A stretch of 64,000 nucleotides of DNA from Hymenopus coronatus (GCA_030762935.1 CM060880.1:18407001-18471000); one strand, 5' to 3'. Shown: positions 1 through 11,869, numbered from the stretch's first letter. Notes: generated by a model from the sequence alone, not told the origin. Numbers and translations are program-made.

Positions 1-1590
1 ATCCTAGGCAACAACTTCAAAAGACCAACCCAAGAACCTGTAAAGTCTGCAGGCATCTAACCTAAGGCTGAATGTGAAGAAATGCCAACTCTTCTACAAG
101 GAGGTGAACTACTTGGGCCTTATAGTCCCATCAACTGGAGTAATCATGGACTCAGCAAAGGCTTGGGCAGTGAGATATTGCCCTCTCCCAAAAGACAAAT
201 GAGAGCTGCAAAGTTTCCTGAGTCTATGCATCTACTACCATCAGTTCATCAGAGGTTTCTCCAACATTGTGAAACCCCTCACTCATCTGATGGAAGACCA
301 CCAGCCTTACATGTAGTCAGAAGAGGTCAAGAGCACTTATATCAGAACTTTTCAGTGCACCTACTTTAGAATTTCTACAACCTGTTAGTAACTTTATCGT
401 GAACACCAAAACCAGCAATACCCACATTGGGGCATTCTATCCCTGAACCAGGATGACCAAGAGTGGGTAATAGCCCATTACAGCAAGATGCTCTCCAAGG
501 CAGAAAACTATTGTTACCCAGCTAGAACTCCTGGCAATAGTAAAGGCTCTGGAGTACTTCTACAAGTACCTGTACGGTCAATCATTCTACCTGAGGACTG
601 ACCACTCTGTCTTCATATTGCTGTTGAGCTTCAAGAATCTGGAAGGCCAGACAGCTTGTTGGGTTCAGAGGCTTCAAGAGTACAACTTGTCAGAAAATAG
701 TAAAGGAAGAAGCCACTCCAATGCAGATATCATGTTCAGATGACCCTGTCCAGAGGTGTGTGACCACTGTGCTAAGGTTGAGGAGAAAGGGCATTCTGAA
801 GCTGTCTATGTTGTTTGGGTGGTGCTTGCAGCCCGATAGGATAGTGCAGGCCTGAGGAGGGAGCAGCTGGCAGACACTGTCTTGGGGCCATTCCTGAGTG
901 AAGTGGAGGCAGGGACCAGACAAATCTGGAAAGACATCACACATAGGAGTAATGTGTACAAGTCCTACTGGGCCCAATGGGATTCATCGAAAACCAAGGA
1001 AGTTGTACTGTTTAGAAGATGGAATCACCTGATGGAAAGACCCAGAGAGAATAGCTGATCTTCCCTCATAATAAGGTGATGGGAAGTCCTGGAGTCCATG
1101 TCAGGACCTTGGGGGAACATCTTGGACCCAATGAACAATTGATAAACTCTGACAACTGTAGTACAGGTTGAGGATACAGGCAGGCATTAAGAGGTGGTGC
1201 ACCATGATGTATCTGCAGCAAGTGGTGGCCTCCAAACCAGGAGCTGGTATTGCATGGAGCTGTATAATGTGGGAGCATCCTTCGAACACATAGGTATTGG
1301 CATAGCTGGGCTATTCTCTCTGTCAGACAACAAGTATCTGTTTGTCACCATGGATACTTCACCAAGTGGCCGGTGGTGTATATCATTCCTAGCCAGTAGG
1401 TCAAGGCAATCATGAACTGCCTCACAGAAGGTGTCTCATTATGGGATACTATTGGAGCTATACAGTGATCAGGGCACCAACTTTGAGTCCAACGTGATTA
1501 GGGATACACAGGAGAAACTTGGAGTGCCAAGATACGCACAACGGCTCTCCATCCACAGTCAGACGTTGGAGCAGTATCCATAATCATGTA
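1..1590 (+). pseudogene. Ty3/gypsy-type pol remnant (RT end, RNase H, integrase)
   Basis: Broken remains of a Ty3/gypsy retrotransposon polyprotein, read in shifting + frames. Around 210-290 the frame gives YYHQFIRGFSNIVKPLTHL, the stretch after the reverse transcriptase catalytic core in gypsy elements. About 515-620 gives ELLAIVKALEYF and LRTDHSVF, typical of the RNase H domain. From about 1250 to 1590 are weak integrase-like pieces (TNFES-type residues near 1480). Many stops and frame changes show it is dead. No LTR is visible; the left part lies outside the window and the right end fades near 1590. It lies upstream of the first recognised drosha exon, probably inside the preceding intron. 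The gypsy-type assignment is by motif recognition only. Confidence 0.75.
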
Positions 1591-2338
1591 TTAAATGTGG
1601 CTTTGAAAAGCTGATAGTTTATTGTTGCATGCTTCTTTAAGTAGCCAGCTCATTTTCTTAGGGGCTGTAGGGGCAGAGCGAACACACAATTGTTATCTGT
1701 AGAATTCTGCGTCAGCTATCATGTTATGTTTGTCTCGAAATCAGAGCTCATGTTTATTTAACTCTAGTCCCTACAGAGTTCAAGTCAATTTTCAGTTGCT
1801 GTTTCGTCACAAGTGCAATGGTTTTTAGTGGCAAATCTAAAAGGCAGGTATTGCATAACCAGGCTCAAAGTATTATTTTTAGGGTCTATACGTTTTTTAA
1901 AAATGAATTATTGTCTCTTGACATAAGTGATGACAGCGATATGCAGGAGCCACTGGCAGTTCCATTGGATTAAAAGAGTAGGTAATTCATAAACTATAAT
2001 AAAATAGCATTTAAGGAAATGTATACATAATTTGCAAATATGGATGTTCAAGTTCTAAGAAAATCAGTTAGGCTTTCCTTACATTGAGCATGCTCAGTGT
2101 GCAAGTGAGAGCGACCTGGCAACTCGGAGCACGATAATGCATCTCATTTGCTGCAGAGTAGAACTCTTCCCATTTCAAAAACATTATATGTTTACTCCAT
2201 TAACTGACTCTGTACATTTTTTGTATTCTGACTCCTCCAATCTGTGTTTTAAATATTTATATTTGGGCTTTAAATACAATTTATTGCTATATGACTTAAT
2301 AAACCCTTTATTTGACATGAAACTGTGTTTGTTTACAG
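1591..2338. other. Intronic or upstream sequence with little structure
   Basis: AT-rich sequence between the gypsy remnant and the first recognised drosha exon. Apart from one short open frame (1818-1973) I see no gene. It ends in a polypyrimidine stretch and the acceptor AG at 2337-2338. Confidence 0.5.
1818..1973 (+). pseudogene. 51-codon open frame, possibly an N-terminal transposase fragment
   Basis: A short ATG-to-stop frame beginning MVFSGKSKRQVLHNQ, with IIFRVYTFFKNELLSLD in the middle and an acidic end. The basic start followed by a VYxFFKNE helix resembles the N-terminal region of some insect DDE transposases. It is too short and isolated to name; it could equally be a chance open frame. 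There is no splice or conservation evidence linking it to drosha. Confidence 0.25.
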
Positions 2339-2472
2339 CAAGCATTGATGATCCCTGTACTGGTAAGGCATTTACGTTTTCACCGTTCATGTGATGTACT
2401 AGAAAAAGAAATTGGCTACAAGTTCAAAGATCGCTCTTTGTTGCAGTTGGCCATGACTCATTCAACTTACAG
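2339..2472 (+). CDS. drosha: drosha exon: start of RNase III domain a
   Basis: Acceptor TTTACAG ends at 2338 and the donor AG|GTGAGA follows 2472. The exon reads from a CAA codon: QALMIPVLVRHLRFH, then LEKEIGYKFKDRSLLQLAMT and HSTY. The phrase PVLVRHLR..H is characteristic of animal Drosha just before RNase III domain a, and IGYKFKDRSLLQLAMTH is the first helix pair of that domain. The exon ends in the middle of a codon (AG-), completed by T at 8260. There is no in-frame stop. The paralogue Dicer is excluded by the PVLVRHL stretch and by the downstream domain order. Confidence 0.95.
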
Positions 2473-3030
2473 GTGAGAATTTTATTTTCATTTTTTTGTT
2501 CTGTTCTTGCATGACAATGTACAGCATAGCTGTAAAGTTATATTTAAAAGTGTTTCAGTTTGGTTGCTCTAACTTTAAGTGTCTAGCTTACGAAATGAGT
2601 TCTGTGGGAGAAATTAAAATACATTAGTTCAGTGAAGAAAACAGAAACATAAGTTATTCACCTTAAGCAATACAATGAATTTTTGGCTTTGTCAAAAAGA
2701 ATAAAAATTGGTTAACTCACATTTTTTTTTAAAAATGGAGAAAAACAGTGTTTTGTGGGTGAGGCTGAATTTTTTTTTTTTTTCATTGCTGAAAATATGA
2801 GTTGCAGCAATACAGTATACTTTATCAGTTTTATCTGTAATAAACTCCAAAACCTGACTGATGTAATAACATTAATAAAAATAAGGAAAATAAAGTGAAA
2901 ATCCTTGTCAGCAGTTACTCAAGTTTTTTTCTAAATGTATTTTGCATTTAACTTTCAGATAAAACCAATAATTAAATATACCTTTAGAATGTTTTAAACA
3001 TGGCACACTCTGGATTATTGTACTTTTCAG
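2473..3030. other. Intron 1, start: no recognised element
   Basis: AT-rich intron sequence with several A or T runs. I see no coding or repeat structure here. Confidence 0.4.
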
Positions 3031-4768
3031 TTTAGTAAGGGAGTACCAAATTAGATAGTTGATTTTTCTCTTTTTTTAAGTAAACCTGTTTGTCTATTGC
3101 ATAATATGTATTATATGTTGAGAAGTCTAGAAGTCTCTTCAGCGTTTTTAAAACATAAGAACGTTTATAAAATGAAATAAAAAATCCCAAAGTAATGAAT
3201 AATTAGGCATACAAAACCTTAGTATACAGAAAGTTTAGGCTAATGAAATAAGAGTACAGATGTTTCTTTGTTAGAACGGCAATCTGTTTTGGTAAAGTGT
3301 TTTATTTTTTAAAATACAAAAAATAAATTTATGTAACCTACATCTGAAAAAAATCATAAAAAACACTTACACGCATTGGCATAATACAGCTAATAATGAA
3401 AATGGCATAAAGCAATAGATGCAGATGTAACATAGTTTACTGCACAATTTAGCACTTGTGTTGTTTCTTAGCTAAATGGTGGATTCACATTGTGCGGTTA
3501 CACTTCCGTAAATCCAATTTGATAAGTACACTATTATTTGCATGCATACGAGGACCGTTGTTATCTGATGCACTTTCATCGCTGAAGCTAGAATATATAT
3601 CTATTCTCTCTTACATCAATGTCAGAAACACTTTCATCATGGTCCAAAAATTCAAAATCATTTGCTTTCTTTTAATACATTACAAACTGTAGCTTTTATT
3701 TTCTCTTCGGTTCGTAATCTTTTGCTAGCCGACATCATTTTTCAACCTACATTAACCCTGCCTAGAGAAATTCAATTTGGAGCTCATTTCGCACTTTGGA
3801 GTGTAAAGCTAATGCCCTGAAACACTCCAGAAAACCATTCTCTAGTAGACTTTCCCACTGGAAAGAGATAAAACATGAAATTGACATCAAGATTAGACCA
3901 TGATTGGAAATTCTTGTAGAATTTTTACTTTCTCTATAGGCACTATGTACATAGTGTATAGAGAATGTATTGCACTCCACCAAAAAATTTGATGTTTTAG
4001 GGTCCCCTTTATCTAAAAAAAGCATTTTCGGAAAAAGGTCTGTGTGTGTGTGTGTCTGTGAACATGATAACTCAAAAAAAGTTTAGTATCTTCCAGGGAT
4101 GCGACATGAAGATTTTGAGAAAAATCCCCCCACCCCCAACTACCCTTTACATGGAACTTTTTTCGAAAATTTTGATTTTCTCAAAAATGGCTCTAACCAT
4201 TTTGATTAAAATTTCATATATTAAAGATATTTACCTGCAAATAAGAAGTATATCTTGAATTTTCTGGGAATAGTCTCTGAAGAGTAGTTTATTCTGGATG
4301 AATTTTACTAAATTTTGAATAACTGCTAAACCGCAAGAAATGGGCAAAAACTTACTGCACAAAAAATGTAGAGCTTGTTAAAACACACAATTTATGTTAT
4401 ATACATTTTTTTTCGTGGAGTTCGTCGTTTTTGTGACATTCCTTATTTTTGGTTTCTGCTATGAAAACTTAAACATTTCTCATACAGGAATTTGTCAACT
4501 GCTGTTCATATAAACAAAGGAACTTCAGTGACATAGCAACCAGCTTTTGATTATCACTTTAACCTATGGTACTCCCTTATTTCACCTCTACTTACAAGGA
4601 AGCAGGTAATATGGCTATTTCTGCTAATGTTTTACTGATTAGTATGAAGTTAATAGAAGTATAAGCTTTTTAAGAATAATTTGTTGCAGGGATATAGAGA
4701 AAGTCATGTGAATGTTTCACATCAGATTTTTGGATCACCATTAGATCGTGATTGGCACTAAAAGGGTT
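3031..4768 (-). mobile_element. piggyBac-like remnant, disrupted copy
   Basis: Direct repeat (about 900 bp recognisable) of the non-autonomous element at 33707-34659. On the minus strand about 3740-3540 it reads MMSASKRLRTEEKIKA followed by an acidic stretch (HDESVSDIDVRE), like the N-terminus of piggyBac transposases. The apparent right end near 4742-4762 (TGATTGGCACTAAAAGGG) matches the end of the other copy, but the TTAA is changed to TTCA. An R1 repeat (about 3911-4735) seems to sit inside it near this end. The left terminus is not visible. No full transposase frame exists. Confidence 0.5.
3911..4735 (-). repeat. R1 repeat copy (reverse orientation)
   Basis: One copy of an unclassified interspersed repeat seen many times in these introns. 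Diagnostic words are TATGTACATAGTGTATAGAG near one end, a CA/TG microsatellite, CTTCCAGGGATGCGACA, and TAGAGAAAGTCATGTGAAT near the other end. It has no coding capacity that I can see. Forward orientation is defined here by the copy at 5885-6745. Confidence 0.7.
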
Positions 4769-5884
4769 CAGTTACAAATTTTTTAGCAGTAGTCAGGTTG
4801 ATCAAAACATGCTTCGTCAGTAATATTCTGAGAGTCTGCAATAGATTCAAGAGTTTTATGGTACTCATGATAAATTGATGGAATAGATCTTGCAAGTTCT
4901 TTAATTGGATCATTGCATTTTGGAGGAAATGTCACACAGCTAAGGGATTGTTCACCCTGTTGTTGTTTGTTTTTTCTTTCATTTTATTTCTTTCTTTCTT
5001 CGTTATAAGGCTGAAGTCATGAGCACAAAGCAAAAATGTATAACCTGGTACTAAATATTTAGGTTCTATAAAATCAAACTTGCCAAGTTGTGTCAGATAT
5101 ATCCAGAAACTAACCAAAGAAAAGTTCTTATTTTCCCGAAACATGAGTCAGAATAAAAATTAAGTAAACAGGTGACATATTTCATCAGGGATTGACTCTA
5201 CATAAAATGTCATCTGCTCCCCTCCCAGCAATTTCCTGTGATCACATAAACATTGTTACAAGATTATTATATACATTATGCATACAAAAATAATGGGTCC
5301 AAAGTTGACATGTGTAAAATGCCAATCCCACAGAAATGGGGAGCTGGCAGACACTGTTGCATATAAAAAACAATAGCTATTACACTATCACGAGTTTTTG
5401 CAAAATCAGAATCATTTTTTAGATTTTCATAGGTTTTATTTATCAATGTTCATCTTAGATTCTAGTTCTTTCTTCTTTTTAATGTGTTTCTCTGCTGCAA
5501 GATGATCACAAATTTTGCAAGTGTATCACTATGTGGTGCTACAAAGCTAATACTGAAAAACGTATGGAATATTTTTCAATATTGCCAAGGCTAAGAGCTT
5601 GTTAATTGCTATCTTTACACTTACCTTGATGCAAAGAATACATTTTGCATACATTTAGTTCTCCACTCAGATACTTCAGGTTTGGATTTGTCTTCCTGGA
5701 ATAGTGACTTGATTGAGTATGTGAGACTGTAAAGTTCAATTCTTCTTTACTGCACTTATTTGATCGACTGTTGTGCCTTTCTCATCTGTCCGCCTTGTAA
5801 ATACTAACAATAATACTTTTATTTACTATTAGCTATTTAAATCCTGGGATTTACTAAAATATCAAGATTTCAAAACAAAATACT
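4769..5884. other. Intron 1, middle: no recognised element
   Basis: AT-rich intron sequence. Short open frames (for example minus strand near 4932-5144) have no family features. Nothing else is supportable. Confidence 0.4.
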
Positions 5885-6745
5885 ATTATTATCTCATAGC
5901 TTTACATGTTATAGTCAAATCTTTTAAAAGCTGGTTGCCATGATGTTGAAATCCGTTTCTATGGAGGGCCAGGAGTTAACAACTTTCTGTGTAAGAAAAG
6001 TTTAAGTATTTTCAATCTGAAACAAATACCTAAGAATATATTAGAAATGGTAATTTCTATGAAAAAAATTTATATGACATAAATTGTGTGTTTTAATGTG
6101 ATTTACATTTTTTATTCAGTAACTTTTTGTCTATCTCTTACGGTTTACCAGTTATGTAAAATTCAGCAAAATTCCTTCAGAATAAAGAGGCTTTTAGAGG
6201 TTATTTGCAGAAAATTCAAGATATACATTTTATTTGCAATATAAATATCTTTAATATACAGTATTTTAATCAAATTGTTAGAGTTATTTTTGAGTAACTC
6301 AAAATGTTTGAAATGTTTTCCAAATAAAGGGTAATTTGGGGGTGGGGAGGATTTTTCTCAAAACCTTTGTGTCACATCCTGGAAGATGCTAAACTTAAAT
6401 ACCAAGTTTGGTATTCTACTGACTTTTTGTTTTTGACACACACATGCACGCACCCACCCACGCACACACACACGCACCTTTTTCTAAAAATGCTTATTTT
6501 TGATACAGGGGACCCTAAAACATGTATTTCCATTGAAATCTCGGTATCAAATTTTTGGATGGAATGCAATATCTTGAATATATATTATGTACATAGTACA
6601 TGTAGAGAAAGTAAAAATGCTTTTTTTGAATACAGGACACCCTAAAACGTGTATTCCCGGTGAAATCTTGATATCAAATTTTTGGGTGGAGTGGAATACC
6701 TTTTCTATACACTATGTACATGGTATGTGAAGAGAAAGTAAAAAT
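5885..6745 (+). repeat. R1 repeat copy (forward) with duplicated 3' segment
   Basis: R1 copy reading from the GTCAAATCTTTTAAAAGCTG region to GAGAAAGTAAAAAT. It contains TGTGTCACATCCTGGAAGAT and a CA-rich microsatellite at about 6437-6476. The last ~125 bp, from the CTTTTTTTGAATACAGG area to GAGAAAGTAAAAAT, is present twice in tandem (about 6488-6612 and 6619-6742). Confidence 0.7.
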
Positions 6746-7009
6746 TAGCTTTAAAACAAGCTACAGTGAATGTTGTCAAAATGGAAGCTTCACAGAGGGC
6801 AAATTGGATACCACAAAAAAGTTTTAAAGAAGAATTATAAAACTCAGGAAACTCCAGTAATAGCAGAAAAATTCTAAAAGCATTAAGCATTCCAATCGAA
6901 GTAGAAACCACTATAGAGCTGCTTAACCCATAATATTTCACCACATTTGATGCCAATCTCTTTCTTCTGAATAACACCAAAAAGACAGATACCATTCCAA
7001 TAATGCTAA
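6746..7009. other. Intron 1: short unassigned stretch
   Basis: Intron sequence between the R1 copy and the SINE; nothing recognised. Confidence 0.4.
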
Positions 7010-7302
7010 ATGTAAATGGCATGTTATTTATGATGAACACTCTACTATGGTTCTCAGCATCGCATTCTAAATTGAGCGTGAAAGACCACTTAATTTTGCT
7101 CAGAGGCCTCTCTGTCAGGCTTGAGGTTCTTTTACGTGCATATTACTATGACATGGGACCAGTGGCTTTACTTTCCTTCCAAAGGAAGCCATGCTAAGGA
7201 GTTTTATGCCAGAAAAAAATCCATCATCCTCCACCGGGTTTGAACCCACGATCTAGGGTATATGAAGTTAGCATGGTAACCATTACACCACAGAGGGCGA
7301 CA
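7010..7302 (-). mobile_element. SINE family S1, full-length-like copy
   Basis: On the minus strand it starts with a tRNA-like head: an A-box-like TGTGGTGTAATGGTTA near 7294-7279 and a B-box-like GTGGGTTCAAACCCGG near 7246-7231. A body shared with the copies at 39225-39440 and 54833-55062 follows (GGCTTCCTTTGGAAGG, AACCTCAAGCCTGACAGAGA, GAACCATAG). The same head-body order in all copies and intronic location point to a SINE rather than a working tRNA gene. Confidence 0.75.
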
Positions 7303-8259
7303 ATTTCGCTGTAACTATGAATATGTGCCAACAATTACTTTCATGTGAACTGCAGTTGTTTAAAGTAACGCACTGTTGTGGTTATGTTTAATCATTAGTT
7401 CCAAGCTGGCACCTATATTACCCCTCTCAGCCATTGCAGAGAAGGAAAGCAACTTCCCCTGTGTGCAAGATTTGTTCATGTCTCACCTCATGGCCTAAAA
7501 AACAGAAGTTGCTAAATGACATTGTGGCTGGGTGCCATGCTCTTCTTCTTGCAAACAATGAATCATCATATGTTTCAAAACTACAGCTGCTACTCAACTT
7601 ATAACTATCTTCATGTATTATACATACAAAATGCTTTCTTCTGATATCTCTTTCTTCTCTATATATTCACAATTTTATTCACTAAAACAAAACACTAACT
7701 TCAGTGGTGTCCCCTACACTCAGCTAACCAGAGCACCATTGATGCTTTCAATTGAGGAATTGGATTTAGTAATGACTCTGCATTTAAAAATCTTTATTCT
7801 ATTAAGCTGACCAAATTGGAAGCAGGTGAAAAAATATCATTTGTTGGTTAGAAAGAAATGGCATCCCAGTGCACAATATTCACATTCCATTTTGTTATGT
7901 ATAAGGTCATCAATATGCATTCCTCTTTTCTTTCCAGTTTAATGAACTGAAATGTTTTTGGTTCACTTTGAGCTGCGGTTTCTGTTCTCATTTTAGGTCT
8001 TAGGATATTGTGAATCAGTCCTAACAGGCTATAGAAGGAATAAGGTACATATTGGATCTTTATTTTGCAATTGGGTTCTTGTAGAATTGCTTTAATTAGT
8101 CTTAGTTAAGTACAAACTATTTGGGAAGTAGAATAATTTTAACATATTATTATGAAACCTTAAAGCCTATACATATGATGCAAAAACTTTTATTATTTTG
8201 CTTATTTTGTTTTGAATTTCTCCAACTTTAACATCTGACATAATTTCTTTATTTTTCAG
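7303..8259. other. Intron 1, end: no recognised element
   Basis: AT-rich sequence leading to the acceptor ATTTTTCAG at 8251-8259. No repeat or gene recognised. Confidence 0.4.
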
Positions 8260-8369
8260 TGAAAACTTCGGCACCAATCCTGATCATATCAGAAACTCAT
8301 TGAAAAATTGTGGTAGCCTCGAATTTGAGTTTGGAGGTAGAGGGAGACTTAAAAACAAAAAGAAAAAAG
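8260..8369 (+). CDS. drosha: drosha exon: RNase III domain a, variable insertion
   Basis: Exon with acceptor TTTTTCAG and donor AAG|GTATGG. The first base completes a Ser codon; then ENFGTNPDHIRNSLKNCG follows, matching the Drosha family motif NFG-NPDH-RNSL-NCG in domain a. The rest (SLEFEFGGRGRLKNKKKK) is the basic, variable segment that in other animals continues to the GINTLINIMSRLG motif. The last base G starts a codon finished by GT at 19265-19266. The match to NFGxNPDH makes the assignment secure despite the short length. Confidence 0.93.
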
Positions 8370-8639
8370 GTATGGAATTGTTTTTGCAGAAGTCATTGAC
8401 ATATTTACAAATATAGATGTTTTTCTGCCACACCAAACCTGGCATATGGACTTGTTATAGATCCCAAAAATTCACAATTTACAAAATTACAAAATAATTC
8501 AATACTATAGAAAACCACAAGACATTTTTAAGACAATTTTTGTTCCATTTATGGTCATATTGGCAGCATTCATCTTTCAACTTTGGAGCACATATACTGT
8601 TGTTGTTTCTAATTTTCTACGTTATATCGCACACACACT

Positions 8640-8790
8640 CATACTTTCATTCATACCTCCAGACTCTGGGAGAGGTAGGGAACATTCATGGCTAGAGAAA
8701 AATTCCCACCCACAGCCAGAATTTGAACCCGGGCCCCCTCCCAGAGCATGCAGGAGTTTATAAATTGAGCTAAGGAGTGCTTTGATAGGC
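8640..8790 (-). mobile_element. tRNA-derived SINE (S3) fragment
   Basis: The minus strand reads TTAGCTCAATTTATAAACTC then a B-box-like GGGTTCAAATTCTGGC, followed by GGGAATTTTTCTCTAGCC and CCCAGAGTCTGGAGG. This is a tRNA-like head joined to an unrelated body. Its anticodon arm is degenerate, so I do not call a tRNA gene. Confidence 0.55.
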
Positions 8791-9400
8791 TGGACTGCTA
8801 TGCTCCAAATCCCATAAAATGTACCGTAAAAGCGGGTGAATCTGATCAAAATTTGCATATAATAAATTATTTTGAAATGAAATACTCTGTTAAAAGTGGT
8901 GAAGCACGGAAGATATGTTCCTTCATATTTGACAATAACGATACATAAATATCGTCATTGACTGACTTCAACAATGGCGTATTTATTTAATTGTTTACTG
9001 ATTGGTGTCACCCGCAAAGTGCGGGTGGTTCTGATCACTCATTTATTTTCATTCACTGTCGTTTTATAACTTTAATATGGGTGAATGCGATCACAACTGT
9101 GATTTTTAAAAAATAATTTCATAAATTACACAGAAACAACGAACAATGGTATATAAATTGTGCATTTATATTCATATTTATTTTGTAGGACTCCAAATGT
9201 TTCAGCACATGTTCATAACCAAAGGTCGATTACTGAATATGATTAAAAAGAAGAAAAACACGACTCAGTCTATCAAGAAACAAGTTCTCATCATTGAAAC
9301 TGTCCATTATTCAATTTTATTAATCATATCATCTATGTCTGAACACGTAAGTTCCTCTTCTTTGAGTTTCGCATTGGATTTTTCGAATTATTTCACTTCT

Positions 9401-9603
9401 AAAATAAGAACTATAGCTTTCCTGGTGACGTGTTAATTCAAGATCTTCTCGGGCTTCTAGCCAGGTAAAAACTTGGCTTGACACCAACGTTTCGAAGAAG
9501 TGCATCTTCCTCGTCTTCAGGGTGAACTGATCAGAAGATGCACTTCTTCGAAACGTTGGTGTCAAGCCAAGTTTTTACCTGGCTAGAAGCCCGAGAAGAT
9601 CTT
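9401..9603 (+). mobile_element. Hairpin insertion H1 (Penelope-like terminus, fold-back)
   Basis: A 203-bp insert in the Tigger. Arms 9434-9509 and 9534-9609 are near-perfect inverted copies (76 bp). A 33-bp unpaired tail lies at 9401-9433. A 16-bp direct repeat, GAATTATTTCACTTCT, flanks it at 9385-9400 and 9604-9619; by chance the right arm runs a few bases into it. The apex carries a hammerhead-like core (about 9525-9563). The words CGAAACGTTGGTGTC and CTCGTCTTCAGGGTGAACTG resemble Penelope-like terminal repeats. Confidence 0.75.
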
Positions 9604-10189
9604 GAATTATTTCACTTCTCTCTCTCTACTCCTGCAGTGTCTTCAGTCTCTGGAAAAATGAAATGCGCGTTCAAGTTATCACTTTCTTTTTTTTCTTAAA
9701 AACTTAACTTCAAACATGTATTTATGGACTTCTTTCTCAATCTTTCCAATTAAGTATCTAACCCTCTTCTTTGTTGGGAATTTTACCACAACAAACTCTC
9801 CTCTTGCAATTGCTTCAGTTTCATCCTCACTTTCCTCAACTGGTTTTGATGTTTCATTATTGTCATCATCATCATCACCATTATCATCTCTCTCTGATGG
9901 CTCATCTACACTGGTTGCTTCACGTGTAATGTGGACATTTTGTTGACTCTAAAGATCTTCTAGAACCACTCTCTTACCTGGCACCACATTCAAAGGAGTC
10001 TTACGAACTGCTTCTGTACTCTTGGCTGCTTCTCCAGTACGAGACTTCTTTAAGTGATCCACAAATGCTTCTGTTCATGACTTTTCCATTTCCTGTGTAC
10101 CATTATCATCATTTACATCTACAACTTGAGAGAGAACTTTTTCTGGGTAGAGGGGAACAATCCCTGTCTTTGCAAAACCAGATATATTC

Positions 10190-10807
10190 TATTAAAATTT
10201 AGTTGAGTCGATTTTGTAACACTACATCGCTTACTTTTTTTATTTCGGAAAACATGTTCAGAAGCCATGTGCTTCCATTGTCAATTCCTTTGGTCGACTG
10301 CCGGCATTGCTTGCTGTGGTGGTTGTCTCTGTCCCTGGTGGTGGTTTGATGAACATCTGAATGAGTAGATCGCCTGGCGGGATTTCAAAATTGAAAACCC
10401 GGTTCTTGTTTTTCCAAATATATATATTTTCCCAAACTTTAAATTCTGTCTTCCTTGTGATGTTTTTGAGGATTTTTGGGCTTCTGTTTATAGTGTGTTT
10501 CTCTTTCCAAAAATGCCAAGCTACTGCAGATTTTTCTTCTTGTTTGAGTTTAATATTTCTGTGGTGTTCTTTTGCCCTGGTTTTTATATTTCTTTTTGTT
10601 TGGCCGATGTAGATTTTTTCACACTCATTACAGCTGAACTGATATATTCCTGGTTTGTTTTCTTGTGGGATATCATCTTTTAATTTAGAATTTAAAATGT
10701 TTTTTAAGGAGTAATTGTTTTTAGGGGCTAGAATGATGTTATGTCGTTTGAAGATCCTCTGGAATTTGTAGAAAGTTGTAGGGTGGTATGTAAACTTCTT
10801 GTAGATC
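10190..10807 (-). pseudogene. Penelope-like element: GIY-YIG endonuclease and 3' terminus
   Basis: The minus strand encodes the C-terminal part of a Penelope-like retroelement protein. About 10650-10590 it gives GIYQFSCNECEKIYIGQTKR, the GIY...YIG pair with the CxxC and R of the endonuclease domain, followed by TRAKEHHRNIK, AVAWHFWKEKH and FKVWENIYIWKNKN. The frame continues to about 10330. Beyond it lies a non-coding end (about 10310-10195) containing GACAATGGAAGCACATGG and ending GTGTTACAAAATCGACTCAA. This end reappears in hairpin H3 at 16658-16856. A 20-bp inverted repeat (AAGGAGTAATTGTTTTTAG near 10706; complement near 10808) marks the 5' junction. The element lacks its reverse transcriptase (5' truncation) and is nested in the Tigger transposase. 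Confidence 0.8.
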
Positions 10808-10827
10808 TAAAAACAATTACTCCTTAA

Positions 10828-11869
10828 GAAGGCGAGGAAGTTCTGATTTTTGAAACTACATCTCTGTTATGTTGTTTCCACTCGTCAAGAACACTCCTCC
10901 AAGCACGTTTGAGTGGTCGAAAGAATGCTACATCGAGTGGTTGGGTCAAGTGGGTGGTGTTAGGTGGCAATAGGATAAATCACACAATTTGCAACTGACA
11001 CTGTTTGATGACATGTAGAGAAATGTCGCTTGTTAAATTATCCCCTATTAGCAACTTTGTCCCTTCTAATCTTCTTACAAAAGGAACCAGAATGTCCAAA
11101 AACCATGCTTCAAACATACTCATATCAAACCATCCACGCATATTTCTATTATAGCCAGCACCAGGCATACCCCCTAATAGCCATGTGTCATAGAGATGCT
11201 TACTCTTGTACACTGTATACGGAGGAAGCAATTTTCCATCTTTGAAGAATCAATTATTCTTTCCGGGTGTTTCACACTACGTTTGACGACGATTCTAACT
11301 TGGCCCAGATCATCTGAGAAATTGGTTTCATCATAATTAATGATGTTAGATGGAGGGACTCCCTCCATTGATGTCTCTAAATTAGAAAAATGTTCACGCA
11401 CTGTAGCATGTGTAACAGGTGCTCTGGCCTTCTTTATATTTTCACTTAATCTTACACTTAATTCCTTGTTTCTTCCAAGGAACCCACGTAACCATTCTTT
11501 GCCAGTTCTGTTGTCAGTAAATCTTTTTTCTATTTTCCCTATCCTATTTAGATAGCTTTGACTATGTTTCTGATATCTCAACCTCTTAGCGGGAAACCCC
11601 ATTGGGCCACACCAGTAATCCTTCAACCAAGTTTTTACTTCTGCTCTACTTAAAGCAGTTTGTCCTCCTATTTTGAATTTATATTTGTTATTTATTTTAT
11701 CATTAAGGGTGGTATATGGCACACCATATTGCTCCGATGTTAATTTCCCTGATTTCACAGCATTTACCATGTTAGTTAAGTATACAGGATTGTAGTTACA
11801 TCTACTGCCAGGACCAACTTTCTTTTTATACTTCCCCATGCTGATCGGGTTCACCCTACTATGTAACAA
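10828..11869 (-). pseudogene. Tigger-like DDE transposase, broken
   Basis: A pogo/Tigger transposase on the minus strand. It starts at an ATG near 11869 and gives a helix-turn-helix region (TSEQYGVPYTTLNDKI), a CENP-B-like DNA-binding part (RGFLGRNKELSVR), then INYDETNFSDDLG with the first catalytic Asp. A small deletion and frame change near 11230 leads to VYKSKHLYDTWLLGG, GWFDMSMFEAWF and LIGDNLTSD with the second Asp. After a TGA near 10970 it continues LLPPNTTHLTQPLDVAFF, LKRAWR with the third Asp. Downstream coding (SGFAKTGIVPLYPEKVLSQ near 10190-10120) is separated by the nested Penelope fragment. The element was once autonomous but is now dead. Confidence 0.85.

Noticed and set aside
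7225..7302. Genuine tRNA gene on the - strand.
   Set aside because: The body that follows is repeated at 39225 and 54833, showing a SINE; the anticodon region is not a normal arm.
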